Positions 1-8,542 of a DNA stretch of 32,111 bases are shown here, one piece after another. The translations under genes and the position numbers were made by a program. Below the pieces are notes generated by a model, which was not told the DNA's origin, did not search any database, and worked only from the letters and a program-made list of their open reading frames with translations. This DNA is from Candidatus Rokuibacteriota bacterium (lineage in GTDB: Bacteria > Methylomirabilota > Methylomirabilia > Rokubacteriales > CSP1-6). Within the stretch, counting starts at the first letter, position 1, and each line of letters starts with the position of its first letter. Where the stretch lies: NCBI GenBank assembly GCA_016866775.1, contig VGLJ01000056.1:1-32111 (forward strand), read 5' to 3'.

Positions 1-1
1 G

Positions 2-1491
2 CGAGCGCGGCACGGCGCCGCCCTCGCGTGCTTCGCCCTGACGGCGCTCGCCACGCCGTCGCCCGGGCACGCCCAGCCCGTCCTCGTCGAGGCGATGACC
101 GTGCGCGTCGAGATCCGCCGCGACGCGACGCTGTCCGTGGACGAGTCGATCGCGTTCGCCTACCAGCACCTCGCCAGCCACGCCTACCGGATCATTCCGC
201 TCCGCGCCCCGGACGGCGGCCTCGTGCGCGTGCGCGACCTCGCGGCGTCGGACGGCGCCACCGGCGCGGCGCTCGCGGTGGGAATCACCGAGCACGAACA
301 CGCGCTCGAGGTCCATCCACGCACCGCGATGCAGCTCAGCAACGAGGGCGATCTCCATCTCCGCCTCCGGTACACGGTCTACCGCGCGCTGCGAGAAGGC
401 GCGGACGGTGACCGGCTCGACTGGCTCGTCGTGCCGAACGAGTGGAAGGCCGTGGTGAAGAGCGTGCGTGTGGAGATCCACCTTCCGCCGTCGCTGCCGC
501 GCGAAGCGCCGGTGCGCGTGACGATGACGCGCGCCGACGGGACACCCGTCACCGCCAAGCTGGTGCGGGGCCATCGCATGGTCCGCCTCGACACGCCGCA
601 GGCCATCATGCCTCGAGACCACGTCCGCCTCCTCGTCGAGTGGGCGCCCGACCACGTGGACTTCACCGCCGCCGAGCCTGCCCCACCGTGGCCGGCGTGG
701 ATGCGGTGGCATCGCGCGTGGCTCGTGCCGGCCGGGCTGGTGCTGTTCACGGCTCTCGCGTGGATGACGGGCCGTTACGCCGGACGTCGCGCGATCGTCC
801 CGATCTACGCGCCGCCGGCCGGTCTGCGTCCGGGCGAGGCCGGCGTCATCATCGACGGGAGGGTCGACACCAGGGACATCCGCGCGGCGGTCGTCGATCT
901 CGCGGCGCGCGGCATTCTCTCGCTCGTCCCCCCACGGTCGGCGACGTCGTCGTCAGCGTTCAGCGCCCGTGGATCAACGATCCGGACGGGCGCGAGTGGG
1001 AAGCCGTTCTCCTCGTGCACGTCTTCTCCACGCCGGGGATAGCGACCGCGCCCCTCAGGGCGATCACCGCGCCCGGCGACTCCTCGATCAGCGACGCGCT
1101 GTCCGCCGACCTCACGCAGCGGGGCTTCTTCGCGGCGCCGCCGGCCGCGCTCCGTCGGGCCGGCTGCTGGATCGCGGTCGTCACGACGGCGATCTGGCTC
1201 CAGGTCGCGTGGAACGCGGGCGCGCACGTCTCGACCATCCTGGCGGGCATCGCCACGGGAGCGCTGCTGTGGGTGATCTCGGGGGTGGCCACCGCGAGCT
1301 CGCTCAGCGCCCAGGGCCGCGAGGCACAGCAGCAGCTGAAGGGGTTCCGCGAGTTCCTCGCGCGCGTCGACGCCCAGCGTCTCGAGCGGCTCGCGCCGGG
1401 CGCGGTCGACGACAACCTGGCCTGGGCGATCGCGCTCGGCGTGACGGAGGGATGGCTCGCGAACAGTCCCCGGCCTCTTGTGCGTCCCTGA
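2..1491 (+). pseudogene. DUF2207 family membrane protein, 5'-partial, frameshifted
   Basis: The reading frame is open from the left edge, so the start lies outside the window. The visible beginning is the end of a signal peptide (hydrophobic stretch, then GHAQ) followed by an extracellular beta-rich region, a membrane segment near 715-780 (LVPAGLVLFTALAWM), and the cytoplasmic part with PAGLRPGEAGVIIDGRVDTRDI, which is typical of DUF2207 predicted membrane proteins. The frame then breaks at a run of six C (928-933). Adding one C joins it to the next frame, which continues with a pair of hydrophobic segments and the family-type tail (LKGFREFLARVDAQRLERL) to a stop at 1491. A single-base loss in a homopolymer, real or from sequencing, explains this best. 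Function is unknown in the family. Family assignment is fairly sure; whether the gene is truly broken is not. Confidence 0.75.
928..933 (+). other. C6 homopolymer at frameshift site
   Basis: Six consecutive C between the codons for LSLV and the downstream VGDVVVSV segment. With seven C the two DUF2207 halves form one continuous frame. This is the likely indel position. Confidence 0.65.
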
Positions 1492-1528
1492 GACGCGCGT
1501 TACCGTCAGACGCTCGAAGCCGCAGCCC

Positions 1529-1534
1529 AGGAGG
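1529..1534 (+). promoter_or_regulatory. Shine-Dalgarno AGGAGG
   Basis: Full AGGAGG eight bases upstream of the ATG at 1543. It supports this start for the DUF1330 gene. Confidence 0.7.
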
Positions 1535-1542
1535 TCGCCTCG

Positions 1543-1839
1543 ATGCCTGCCTACGCCATCGTCGACATCATCGCCGTCACCGATCGGCCGCTCATGGAGG
1601 AGTACCGCAAGGTCGTCGCCGCCACGGTGACGAAATACGGAGGCCGCTTCCTGGTCCGCGGCGGGAACCACGAGGTGCTCGAGGGCGACTGGAAGCCGAA
1701 CCGGCTCGTCGTGCTCGAGTTCCCCTCGATGGACCAGCTGAAGAAGTGGTACCACTCCGAGGACTACCGTGAGCCGCTCGCGATGCGGCTCAAGGCGAGT
1801 CGCGGCACCTTCGTCATCGTCGACGGGGCCGCGTCATGA
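1543..1839 (+). CDS. DUF1330 domain-containing protein
   Basis: A 98-residue protein of the DUF1330 family, small ferredoxin-fold (dimeric alpha/beta barrel) proteins with no settled function. The family pattern is visible: an N-terminal strand (AYAIVDIIAVTD), the central YGGRFLVRGG motif, EGDWKPNRLVVLEFPSMDQLKKWYHSEDY, and a final strand FVIVDG. The length equals the usual family length. An AGGAGG at 1529-1534 sits eight bases before the ATG and fixes the start. The stop overlaps the start of the citrate synthase gene by four bases (ATGA), so the two are probably translationally coupled. The family is secure; the role is unknown. Confidence 0.9.
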   Translation: MPAYAIVDIIAVTDRPLMEEYRKVVAATVTKYGGRFLVRGGNHEVLEGDWKPNRLVVLEFPSMDQLKKWYHSEDYREPLAMRLKASRGTFVIVDGAAS

Positions 1840-2996
1840 CGGAAGGGACCCAGCTGATCCGCGGGCTCGAAGGCGTCGTCGCCGCCCAGACGAAGCTGTG
1901 CGACCTCGACGGCGCGCACGGCCGCCTCGCGTACGGCGGCTACGACATCGCGGACCTCGCGAAGCAGGCGACGTTCGAGGAAGTGTGCTACCTGCTCTGG
2001 CGCGGCGAGCTGCCGACGCGCGGGCAGTACGACCAGCTCGTGATGTCGCTCGTCGCCGCGCGCGAGCTGCCGAAGCCCGTCGTCGACGCCCTCCGTCTCG
2101 CGCCGAAGGCGGCGGATCCCAACCGCACGTTCCAGGCGGCGATCGCGCTGCTCGGCGCGTTCGATCCGGACGCCGACGACAACTCGCCGGCCGCGAACCA
2201 TCGCAAGGCCGTCCGCCTCACCGCGCAGCTCGCGACGCTGGTGGCCGCGACCCATCGCATCAGGAACGGCGCCGAGCCGCTGGCGCCCGCGCTGGACCTC
2301 TCGCACGCGGCCAACTTCCTCTACATGCTGACGGGCACGCGCGCGGGCGGCGCGGCGGTGAAGGCGTTCGACGCCAGCCTCACGCTCTACGCGGAGCACG
2401 AGCTCAACGCCTCGACGTTCACCACGCGTGTCATCACGTCGACGAATTCCGACATGCACTCGGCGGTCGCGGGCGGGCACGGCGCGCTGAAGGGGCCGCT
2501 GCACGGCGGCGCCGGCGAGGCCGTCATGCGCACGCTGATGGAGATCGGCGAGGTCGCGACCGTGGACGCGTTCGCCGAGAAGGCGCTCGCCGAGAAGCGC
2601 CGCCTCATGGGCTTCGGTCACCGCGTCTACACGGCGGGCGATCCGCGCGCCGCGATCCTGAAGGGCATGGCCGAAGAGGCGTGCCGCCAGTCCGGCCAGT
2701 TCAAGTGGTACGAGATGGCGGTGAAGCTCAACGAGCGCATCCACGCGGCGAAGAAGCTGATCCCGAACGTCGACTTCTACTCCGCGCCGCTCTTCTACTC
2801 GCTCGGCATCCCGGTCGAGCAGTTCACGCCGGTGATCGCCATGTCGCGCATCGCGGGGTGGACCGCGAACATCATCGAGCAGCACGCGGACAATCGGCTG
2901 ATCCGGCCGCGCGGCGACTACACCGGGCCCAAGCGCCGCGCGTTCACGCCGATGGCCGACCGGGGCCAGACCGGCCACGTGGACACGCGCCGCTGA
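1836..2996 (+). CDS. Citrate synthase / 2-methylcitrate synthase
   Basis: A 386-residue short-form citrate synthase, which condenses acetyl-CoA or propionyl-CoA with oxaloacetate in the cytoplasm. The catalytic triad is visible: H223 in GPLHGGAGEAV, H262 in MGFGHRVY and D313 in VDFYSAPLFYSLGI. Spacing and length match the bacterial/archaeal 370-390 residue type that includes PrpC. The ATG overlaps the preceding stop (ATGA). Sequence alone does not separate citrate from 2-methylcitrate synthase, but the aconitase-family gene and prpF downstream favour 2-methylcitrate synthesis from propionyl-CoA. The 80-base gap after it holds no convincing terminator. Family certain, substrate inferred. Confidence 0.93.
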   Translation: MTEGTQLIRGLEGVVAAQTKLCDLDGAHGRLAYGGYDIADLAKQATFEEVCYLLWRGELPTRGQYDQLVMSLVAARELPKPVVDALRLAPKAADPNRTFQAAIALLGAFDPDADDNSPAANHRKAVRLTAQLATLVAATHRIRNGAEPLAPALDLSHAANFLYMLTGTRAGGAAVKAFDASLTLYAEHELNASTFTTRVITSTNSDMHSAVAGGHGALKGPLHGGAGEAVMRTLMEIGEVATVDAFAEKALAEKRRLMGFGHRVYTAGDPRAAILKGMAEEACRQSGQFKWYEMAVKLNERIHAAKKLIPNVDFYSAPLFYSLGIPVEQFTPVIAMSRIAGWTANIIEQHADNRLIRPRGDYTGPKRRAFTPMADRGQTGHVDTRR

Positions 2997-3076
2997 CGAT
3001 GGGCGGCCTCGCCAGGCGTTGATGTCTGATTCTGTGGACATTTTCATCCACGAGCGCCGGTGATACGGTCCGTCTG

Positions 3077-3565
3077 ATGGCGGAAGGCGATCCCGAGGTC
3101 ACGCTCAACACGCTCCACGGCGATCTCACCGAGGTCAGGGGCGCGATCACCGACGTGAAGGGCGAGATCGCCGACCTGAGGGGCGAGATGCGCGCCGGCT
3201 TCGCCGACGTGAAGGGCGAGATGCGCACCGGCTTCGCCGACCTGAAGGCGACCATGATCAGCGGGTTCGCCCGCATGTTCACGCGCGAGCAGGGGGACGA
3301 GATGATTCGCGTCCTCCGCGAGAGCCATCGCATCCAGGAGGCGCGCCTCACGCAGGTCGACACGCGCGTGGCGCAGGTCGCCGGTGGCGCGGAGCTCGAT
3401 CGTCAGAAACGCGAGGCCGATATCAAGCTCCAGGTGTCGCTCGACCGCCTGTCGGAGGAGAATCGCGGACTCTCCTCGGATATCCGAGCTCTGATCCGAC
3501 GCATCGACGCGCTCATCCGCCGCCGCGATAACGGCGGCGAGCCGCCCGACGCCCCGCGGCCGTAA
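3077..3565 (+). CDS. Small coiled-coil protein with internal repeats
   Basis: A 162-residue hydrophilic, highly charged protein without cysteine, signal peptide or membrane segment. Residues 15-65 consist of eleven-residue units of the type DVKGEMRxGFA, predicted to form a continuous coiled coil. A second helical stretch (about 80-155) is rich in Arg, Glu and Leu. No enzyme motif is seen. The second half of the repeat region is encoded by a nearly exact 33-base tandem duplication (3181-3246). It lies between citrate synthase and the aconitase-family gene, all on the plus strand, but its relation to them is unclear. It may be a structural or scaffolding protein. I do not recognise a specific family. 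Confidence 0.75.
   Translation: MAEGDPEVTLNTLHGDLTEVRGAITDVKGEIADLRGEMRAGFADVKGEMRTGFADLKATMISGFARMFTREQGDEMIRVLRESHRIQEARLTQVDTRVAQVAGGAELDRQKREADIKLQVSLDRLSEENRGLSSDIRALIRRIDALIRRRDNGGEPPDAPRP
3181..3246 (+). repeat. 33-bp tandem repeat, two copies
   Basis: Copies at 3181-3213 and 3214-3246 differ at two positions. The unit encodes eleven residues (GEMRxGFADxK), so the repeat keeps frame and coiled-coil phase. Partly decayed related units precede it. Confidence 0.8.
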
Positions 3566-3594
3566 AGGACCCCTCCCGTCGTAAGATTCCGTCC

Positions 3595-5514
3595 ATGGGG
3601 CGGAGTCTCGCCAAGACGCTGATCGAGAGTCACCTCGTCGCGGGCAAGGCCGTGGCGGGCGAGGAGATCGGGCTCGCGGCCGACCAGCTCCTCCTGACCG
3701 ATACCAACGGCATCCAGTCGTGGCTGCAGTTCGAGGCCATGGGGTTCCCGCGCGTCGTCCCGAAGCGGGTCGTGAGCTACATCGACCATCAGGTCTTCGC
3801 GCCGGACTCGCGCAACTCCGACGACCACCGGTACATGCAGACGGCCGCGCGGAAGTACGGCGCGGTGTTCTCGAAGCCCGGCAACGGGATCTGCCACCAG
3901 GTCCACATGGAGACGTTCTCGCGGCCCGGCGAGTTCCTCCTCGGCAGCGACAGCCACACGCCGCTGTGCGGCGCGGCCGGGATGCTCGCGATCGGCGCGG
4001 GCGGCCTCGACGTCGCCGTCGCCATGGGCGGCGGGCCGTACTGCCTCACGATGCCCGCCGTCGTGCGCGTGTGGCTCACGGGCGCGCTCCGGCCCTGGGT
4101 GACCGCGAAGGACGTGATCCTCGAGCTCCTGCGCCGGTACACGGTGCGCGGCGGCAGCGGCAAGATCTTCGAGTACGCGGGGCCGGGCGTGCAGAGCCTC
4201 CTCGCCACGCAGCGCATGACGATCGCGAACATGGGCGCGGAGCTCACGCTCACCACGAGCGTGTTCCCCAGCGACGAGATCACGCGCTCGTTCCTCGCGC
4301 GACTCGGACGTGCCGACGACTGGCGGCCGATGCAGGCCGACGACGACGCGGAGTACGACGACCAGATCGAGCTCGACCTGTCGTCGATCACGCCGCTCGT
4401 CGCCTTGCCCGGATCGCCGGACAAGGTCGTGCCGGTGGAAGAGGTGGCGGGCACGGAGATCCAGCAGGTCACGGTCGGCTCGTGCACCAACGGCTCGTGG
4501 CACGACATGGCGCAGGTCACCAACGTGGTGCGCGGCCGCCGCGTGCATCCGTCGGTGTCGTTCGTGCTCTTCCCCGGCAGTCACCGGATCCTCGCGACGA
4601 TGGCGCGCGAGCAGCTGCTGACGGAGCTCATCGCCGCGGGCGTGCTCGTGTCCGAGCCGAGCTGCGGCTCGTGCGCGGGCATCGGCCACGTGCCGGCGGC
4701 CGGCACGAAGAGCCTGCGCGCGTTCAACCGCAACTTCTCGGGACGGAGCGGCGTGAAGGACGACGCGGTGTATCTCTGCTCGTCGCTCGTCGCCGCGGCC
4801 TCGGCCCTCACCGGCGTCATCACGGACCCGCGCACGCTCGGCGCGGAGGCGCCGGTCCGTTTGCCCGAGCGCTTCGCCGCGTCCGACGTCGGCTTCGTCC
4901 AGCCCGACGGCGGCGGCGACGTCGTGCGCGGGACGAACATCAAGCCCGTCCCGCTCGGGGAGCCGGTCGCTGCGAGCCTCGAAGCGCCGGTGCTGCTGAA
5001 GCTCGGTGACAAGGTCTCGACCGACGACATCTCGCCGGCCGGCTCGGCCGCGCTGATGTTCCGCGCGAACGTCCCGGCGATCTCGGAGTACTGCTTCAAA
5101 TACGTCGACCCGGAGTTCGTGCCGCGCGCGAAGGCCGCGGGCCGCAGCATCCTCGTCGGCGGCGAGATCTACGGCCAGGGCTCGTCGCGCGAGGTCGCCG
5201 CCATCGGCCCGATGTTCCTCGGCGTGCGCGCGGTGATCGTGAAGTCGTTCGCGCGGATCCATCGCGCGAACCTGATCAACTGGGGCGTGGCGCCGCTGAC
5301 CTTCGCGGATCCCGCGGCGTACGACACGATCGAGCGCGACGACGTGCTGCGCATCGACGGCCTGCGCGCGGCGCTCGTCGCCGGCACGCCGATCGCGGTG
5401 ACGAACACCCGGACGGGCGCGACGTTCGCGACCACGTGCGTGCTCACGCCGCGCGAGCGTGAGATCCTGCTCGCGGGCGGGGTGCTCGCGCACACGAAAG
5501 GGGCAACCCCATGA
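3595..5514 (+). CDS. Compact aconitase-family hydratase (aconitate or 2-methylcitrate dehydratase)
   Basis: A 639-residue [4Fe-4S] dehydratase of the aconitase superfamily. The cluster ligands are C297 (GSCTNGSWHDM) and C357/C360 (SCGSCAG). The N-terminal three domains occupy about residues 1-420; the swivel domain (about 460-630) carries TDDISPAGS and YGQGSSREVAA, where many relatives have H instead of the V. It is much shorter than AcnA, AcnB or AcnD (about 850-900 residues) and fits the smaller putative-aconitase type of about 640-660 residues. Its neighbours, citrate/methylcitrate synthase before and prpF after, suggest it dehydrates 2-methylcitrate to a 2-methylaconitate, the step normally given to AcnD when PrpF is present. 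Plain aconitase is the alternative. No strong ribosome site precedes the ATG. Confidence 0.88.
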   Translation: MGRSLAKTLIESHLVAGKAVAGEEIGLAADQLLLTDTNGIQSWLQFEAMGFPRVVPKRVVSYIDHQVFAPDSRNSDDHRYMQTAARKYGAVFSKPGNGICHQVHMETFSRPGEFLLGSDSHTPLCGAAGMLAIGAGGLDVAVAMGGGPYCLTMPAVVRVWLTGALRPWVTAKDVILELLRRYTVRGGSGKIFEYAGPGVQSLLATQRMTIANMGAELTLTTSVFPSDEITRSFLARLGRADDWRPMQADDDAEYDDQIELDLSSITPLVALPGSPDKVVPVEEVAGTEIQQVTVGSCTNGSWHDMAQVTNVVRGRRVHPSVSFVLFPGSHRILATMAREQLLTELIAAGVLVSEPSCGSCAGIGHVPAAGTKSLRAFNRNFSGRSGVKDDAVYLCSSLVAAASALTGVITDPRTLGAEAPVRLPERFAASDVGFVQPDGGGDVVRGTNIKPVPLGEPVAASLEAPVLLKLGDKVSTDDISPAGSAALMFRANVPAISEYCFKYVDPEFVPRAKAAGRSILVGGEIYGQGSSREVAAIGPMFLGVRAVIVKSFARIHRANLINWGVAPLTFADPAAYDTIERDDVLRIDGLRAALVAGTPIAVTNTRTGATFATTCVLTPREREILLAGGVLAHTKGATP

Positions 5515-5531
5515 TGACGACACCGGAGCGG

Positions 5532-5602
5532 GCGGGCGAAGCCCGGGAGCCCGCGACTTCAATGGCGGGCGCTCGAGCGCCCGGGAGCCCGCGACTCCAA
5601 TG
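5532..5602 (+). repeat. Tandem palindromic repeat before prpF
   Basis: Two imperfect tandem copies (5532-5564 and 5565-5602) share gcccgggagcccgcgact-caatg; the ATG that ends the second copy is the prpF start. Each copy folds by a GCGGGC/GCCCGC stem. The second also contains a perfect 16-base palindrome (GGGCGCTCGAGCGCCC) at 5567-5582. It fills almost the entire gap between the dehydratase gene and prpF. Confidence 0.75.
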
Positions 5603-6748
5603 ACTCAACGAAGGATTCCCGCGGTCTACATGCGCGGCGGCACCAGCCGCTGCCTCGTCTTCCACGACAAGGATCTGCCGCATTCGGGGCCCGCGCGCGA
5701 CCGCATCCTGCTCTCGGCGCTCGGCAGCCCCGATCCGTTCGGCCGTCAGCTCAACGGCATCGGCGGCGGGATCTCGTCGCTGTCGAAGGCGTGCATCATC
5801 GGCCCGTCGACGCATCCCGACGCGCAGATCGACTACACGTTCGCGCAGATCGAGGTGAAGAGCCCGAAGGTGGACTACACGGGCAACTGCGGCAACTGCT
5901 CCTCCGCCGTCGGCCCGTTCGCGATCGACGAAGGCCTGGTCGAGGTCACGAGCAGCCTCACGAAGGTGCGCTTCCACAACACCAACACGAAGAAGGTGAT
6001 CGTCGCGCACGTCCCGGTGAAGGACGGCGAGGCGGCCGTCGAGGGCGATTTCGAGCTCGCCGGCGTCGCCGGCCGTGGCGCGCGCATCGCGCTCGATTTC
6101 CTCGACCCGGGCGGCGCGGGCACCGGCCGGCTCCTGCCGACCGGGCAGGCGCGCGAGGTCATCGACGGCGTCGAGGCCTCGCTCGTCGACGCGACCAATC
6201 CCACGGTCTTCGTGCGGGCCAAGGACCTCGGCATCAGCGGCACGGAGACGCCGATGGCGATCGACGCCGACACCGCGCTCATCCGCCGCCTCGAGCGGAT
6301 CCGCGTCGAGGCGGGCAGGCGCATGGGCATCGTGGACAGCGCCGCCCAGCCGAAGATCGCGCTCGTGGCGACGCCGACGTCCTTCACGGCGCTCGACGGG
6401 GCCGCGTACGAGTCCGACGCCGTCGACGTGGTCGCGCGCGCGATGTCGATGGGCAACTGCCACCGCGCGATCCCGCTGACGGTCTCGATGTGCCTCGCGG
6501 TCGCCGCGCGGATCACCGGCAGCGTCGTCCACGAGGCGCTAGGCGGAGCCACGGCCCCAGGCATCGGGCCCACCCACGGTACGCCCCAAGTAAGGGGCCA
6601 TAGTACTGACGTGCGACTCGGCCATCCCTCGGGGATCCTGCCCATCGACGCGACCGTGACGACGAAGGACGGCGCGCCGTGGGCCGAGAAGGTCACCGTC
6701 TACCGGACCGCGCGGCGGCTCATGGAAGGATTCGTCCGGGTTCCGTGA
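5600..6748 (+). CDS. prpF: PrpF family 2-methylaconitate cis-trans isomerase
   Basis: A 382-residue protein of the PrpF/DUF453 family, with two diaminopimelate-epimerase-like halves. Family landmarks are the N-terminal VYMRGGTSRCLVF, PFGRQLNGIGGGISSLSK, the glycine/cysteine-rich YTGNCGNCSSAVGPFAIDEGLV, and MSMGNCHRAIPLT. PrpF isomerises trans-2-methylaconitate to the cis form and is needed where 2-methylcitrate is dehydrated by an Fe-S enzyme of the AcnD type, so it supports a propionate (methylcitrate) function for the two enzymes upstream. The start at 5600 is chosen because the sequence upstream in this frame is repeat-derived. The residues at about 312-330 (GGATAPGIGPTHGTPQVRG) look less conserved, but the frame is intact. 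Confidence 0.9.
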   Translation: MTQRRIPAVYMRGGTSRCLVFHDKDLPHSGPARDRILLSALGSPDPFGRQLNGIGGGISSLSKACIIGPSTHPDAQIDYTFAQIEVKSPKVDYTGNCGNCSSAVGPFAIDEGLVEVTSSLTKVRFHNTNTKKVIVAHVPVKDGEAAVEGDFELAGVAGRGARIALDFLDPGGAGTGRLLPTGQAREVIDGVEASLVDATNPTVFVRAKDLGISGTETPMAIDADTALIRRLERIRVEAGRRMGIVDSAAQPKIALVATPTSFTALDGAAYESDAVDVVARAMSMGNCHRAIPLTVSMCLAVAARITGSVVHEALGGATAPGIGPTHGTPQVRGHSTDVRLGHPSGILPIDATVTTKDGAPWAEKVTVYRTARRLMEGFVRVP

Positions 6749-7287
6749 GCCTGTACCTCGTCGAAGGCAAGGACGAGGTCCTTCGCCGGCGCGCGCTCGT
6801 GCCGGCCGGTCAGGTGGTGGAGGCGTGGGCGGATCACCAGGTCGCCGGTGCGTTCTGGCTCGGCGAGGAATCGAAGCGCCTCCTCGATGCGACGGGCGCC
6901 TCCCTGCCCTCCGCGCTCACGCTTCCCGACGAGAGCGTGCCGATCTTCTACGGCCCGCAGCTCTGCGACATCGAATCGCTGCCGCGCGAGGAGTCCGTGC
7001 GTACCCGCGCGCTGTCCGCGCGCGCGATGGCCGTCGCGTGGATCACGCTGGACCGCTTCGGCGAGCGCACGACGTACCAGCCGGCATCGATGGACGATCC
7101 GGTCTTCTACCTGCGCCGCGTCGGCGGCGGCGCCTCGCACGTCTGGCGCGCGTTCCGGACGCGCGGCGAGGCCGTCACGTACCTGAGCGAAGCCTACGGT
7201 GCGGACTCCGAGGGCGTCGGCTGGGCGAAGGCGCTGCCGGTCGAGACGTTCGACGACCTGGTGAAGCGCTACGGGCGGCGCGCGTGA
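6745..7287 (+). CDS. Conserved-looking hypothetical protein, 180 aa
   Basis: A 180-residue protein starting at a GTG that overlaps the prpF stop by four bases (GTGA), which implies coupling to the methylcitrate-type genes. The sequence is soluble, of mixed alpha/beta composition, with a central segment VPIFYGPQLCDIESLPREES and a Tyr/Trp-rich tail ending KALPVETFDDLVKRYGRRA. No signal peptide, membrane helix or catalytic motif is recognisable. Its 3' end overlaps the convergent hydrolase gene by 19 bases. Codon composition and frame look like real coding sequence. I cannot name the family. Confidence 0.7.
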   Translation: MSLYLVEGKDEVLRRRALVPAGQVVEAWADHQVAGAFWLGEESKRLLDATGASLPSALTLPDESVPIFYGPQLCDIESLPREESVRTRALSARAMAVAWITLDRFGERTTYQPASMDDPVFYLRRVGGGASHVWRAFRTRGEAVTYLSEAYGADSEGVGWAKALPVETFDDLVKRYGRRA

Positions 7288-8537
7288 GCGCTGCGAATGT
7301 CCTCGAGCACCGGCAGCAGATAGCGGCGGAACTGCGCGGGGTGTTCGCTCATCGGGAAGTGGCCGAGCCCGGGCATCACGGTCAGCCGCGCGCCCTTGAT
7401 CGCGTCGGCGGTACGGCGGGTGTCGTCGGGCGTGCAGGAGAAGTCGTACTCGCCCGTGAGCAGGTAGAGCGGGCACCGCGTCGTGTCGATCCCGTCGAGC
7501 TTGCCGCGCAGATCCCCTTCCGCCCGGTAGAAGTACAGGTCGCCGCGGAACACGCCGGGCCCGCCCTGCGCGTAGCCCCACAGCGTCTCCCATCGGGACT
7601 CGCGCGGACTCTGCGGCGCGATGAGCCCGGACATCAGGGCGCTGCACACCTCGCCGCCGTGGATGTCGGGACGATGCAGCCACGACGTGTCGTCGTACCA
7701 GGGCGCCTGGTAGTCGGCGGCCTCGAGGCCGATGAGCGCGCGGAACCTGTCCGGGTGGCGCAGCGCGAGGTGGAGCACGATCTTGCCGCCGATCGAGCAG
7801 CCGGCGACGACGGGACGATCGAGCGCGAGCGCGTCGCAGAACGCGAGGATGGTCTCGACGTACGCGTCGGTGGTGAGGCGGTACTCCTCGTCCTGCCATC
7901 CCGCCGGCGGCAGCGACTTGCCATGGCGCGGCAGGTCGAACGCCAGCACGCGGAAGTCCTTCGTGATGTCGACGTCGTTGAGCACGTGCCGCCACTGCTT
8001 GGTGTCCGCGCCGGCGGTGTGCAGGCACACGAGCGGAATCCCGGCCGCCGGCCCGGCCTCCTCGAAATACACGCGGTGTCGACGTCCGGAGACGTCGAGC
8101 CAGACGTAGCGTCCCGTGATGGGCTCGAGGTGGCCGACGGGCTTCGAGGCCGCGTCGCCGTCGGCGGCGCCGCGCGCGCGGGGCGCCGCCAGGAGCTCCT
8201 GCACGTAGCGCAAGTGCTGCATCACGAGCACGAGATCGCCCTCGATCAGCGCGTGGCCGAACTTCGCCATCGCGAACACGTCCTGGTAGCCGGCGGCGGG
8301 GACGGGCTCCCAGAGCTTGCGCCACGCGTCGTCGGAGGCGCGGATCGCGACGCGCCAGTCGCGCATCAGGAAGGGGCCGCGCTCGACGCGCTCCACGCGT
8401 CCCTCGACCACGCGCACGAGGTACTGCGTGGCGCCGCTCTCCACGAGGAACGTGGCGGTGAGGAATCGGCCGCGCCGGACGAGGGCGGCGTTCGCGTTGA
8501 CCAGCTCGGGCAGGCGCTCGAACACGAGCGCCATCAT
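7269..8537 (-). CDS. Alpha/beta hydrolase with N-terminal SCP2-like region
   Basis: A 422-residue protein. Residues about 1-120 resemble an SCP2/sterol-carrier-like segment (FLTATFLVESG, then FAMAKFGHALIEGDLVLVMQHLRYVQELL). Residues 145-420 are an alpha/beta hydrolase: oxyanion region LVCLHTAGAD, nucleophile S248 in GCSIGGK, acid D365 in TGEYDFSCTPDDT, and H393 in GLGHFPMSEHP. It is probably an ester or C-C bond hydrolase on a hydrophobic or CoA-like substrate; the N-terminal part could present the substrate. The start (8537, or 8534 at the second Met) lies only five bases from the divergent acyltransferase start. The 3' end overlaps the preceding plus-strand gene by 19 bases. The hydrolase fold is sure; the SCP2 label is tentative. 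Confidence 0.85.
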   Translation of the reverse strand: MMALVFERLPELVNANAALVRRGRFLTATFLVESGATQYLVRVVEGRVERVERGPFLMRDWRVAIRASDDAWRKLWEPVPAAGYQDVFAMAKFGHALIEGDLVLVMQHLRYVQELLAAPRARGAADGDAASKPVGHLEPITGRYVWLDVSGRRHRVYFEEAGPAAGIPLVCLHTAGADTKQWRHVLNDVDITKDFRVLAFDLPRHGKSLPPAGWQDEEYRLTTDAYVETILAFCDALALDRPVVAGCSIGGKIVLHLALRHPDRFRALIGLEAADYQAPWYDDTSWLHRPDIHGGEVCSALMSGLIAPQSPRESRWETLWGYAQGGPGVFRGDLYFYRAEGDLRGKLDGIDTTRCPLYLLTGEYDFSCTPDDTRRTADAIKGARLTVMPGLGHFPMSEHPAQFRRYLLPVLEDIRSAHARRP

Positions 8538-8542
8538 AGCCG

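Noticed and set aside
928-933. Programmed frameshift in the DUF2207 gene
   Set aside because: A C-run indel explains it; there is no stimulatory structure or known precedent in the family that I can point to.
3019-3076. Promoter or terminator between citrate synthase and the coiled-coil gene
   Set aside because: Only a five-pair GTGGA/TCCAC stem and weak promoter-like hexamers are visible; not enough to call.
3403-5562. Long minus-strand open frame (719 codons) opposite the aconitase gene
   Set aside because: Its product is Arg/Ala/His/Asp-rich without motifs; it is the antisense shadow of a GC-rich gene whose plus-strand product has clear aconitase motifs.
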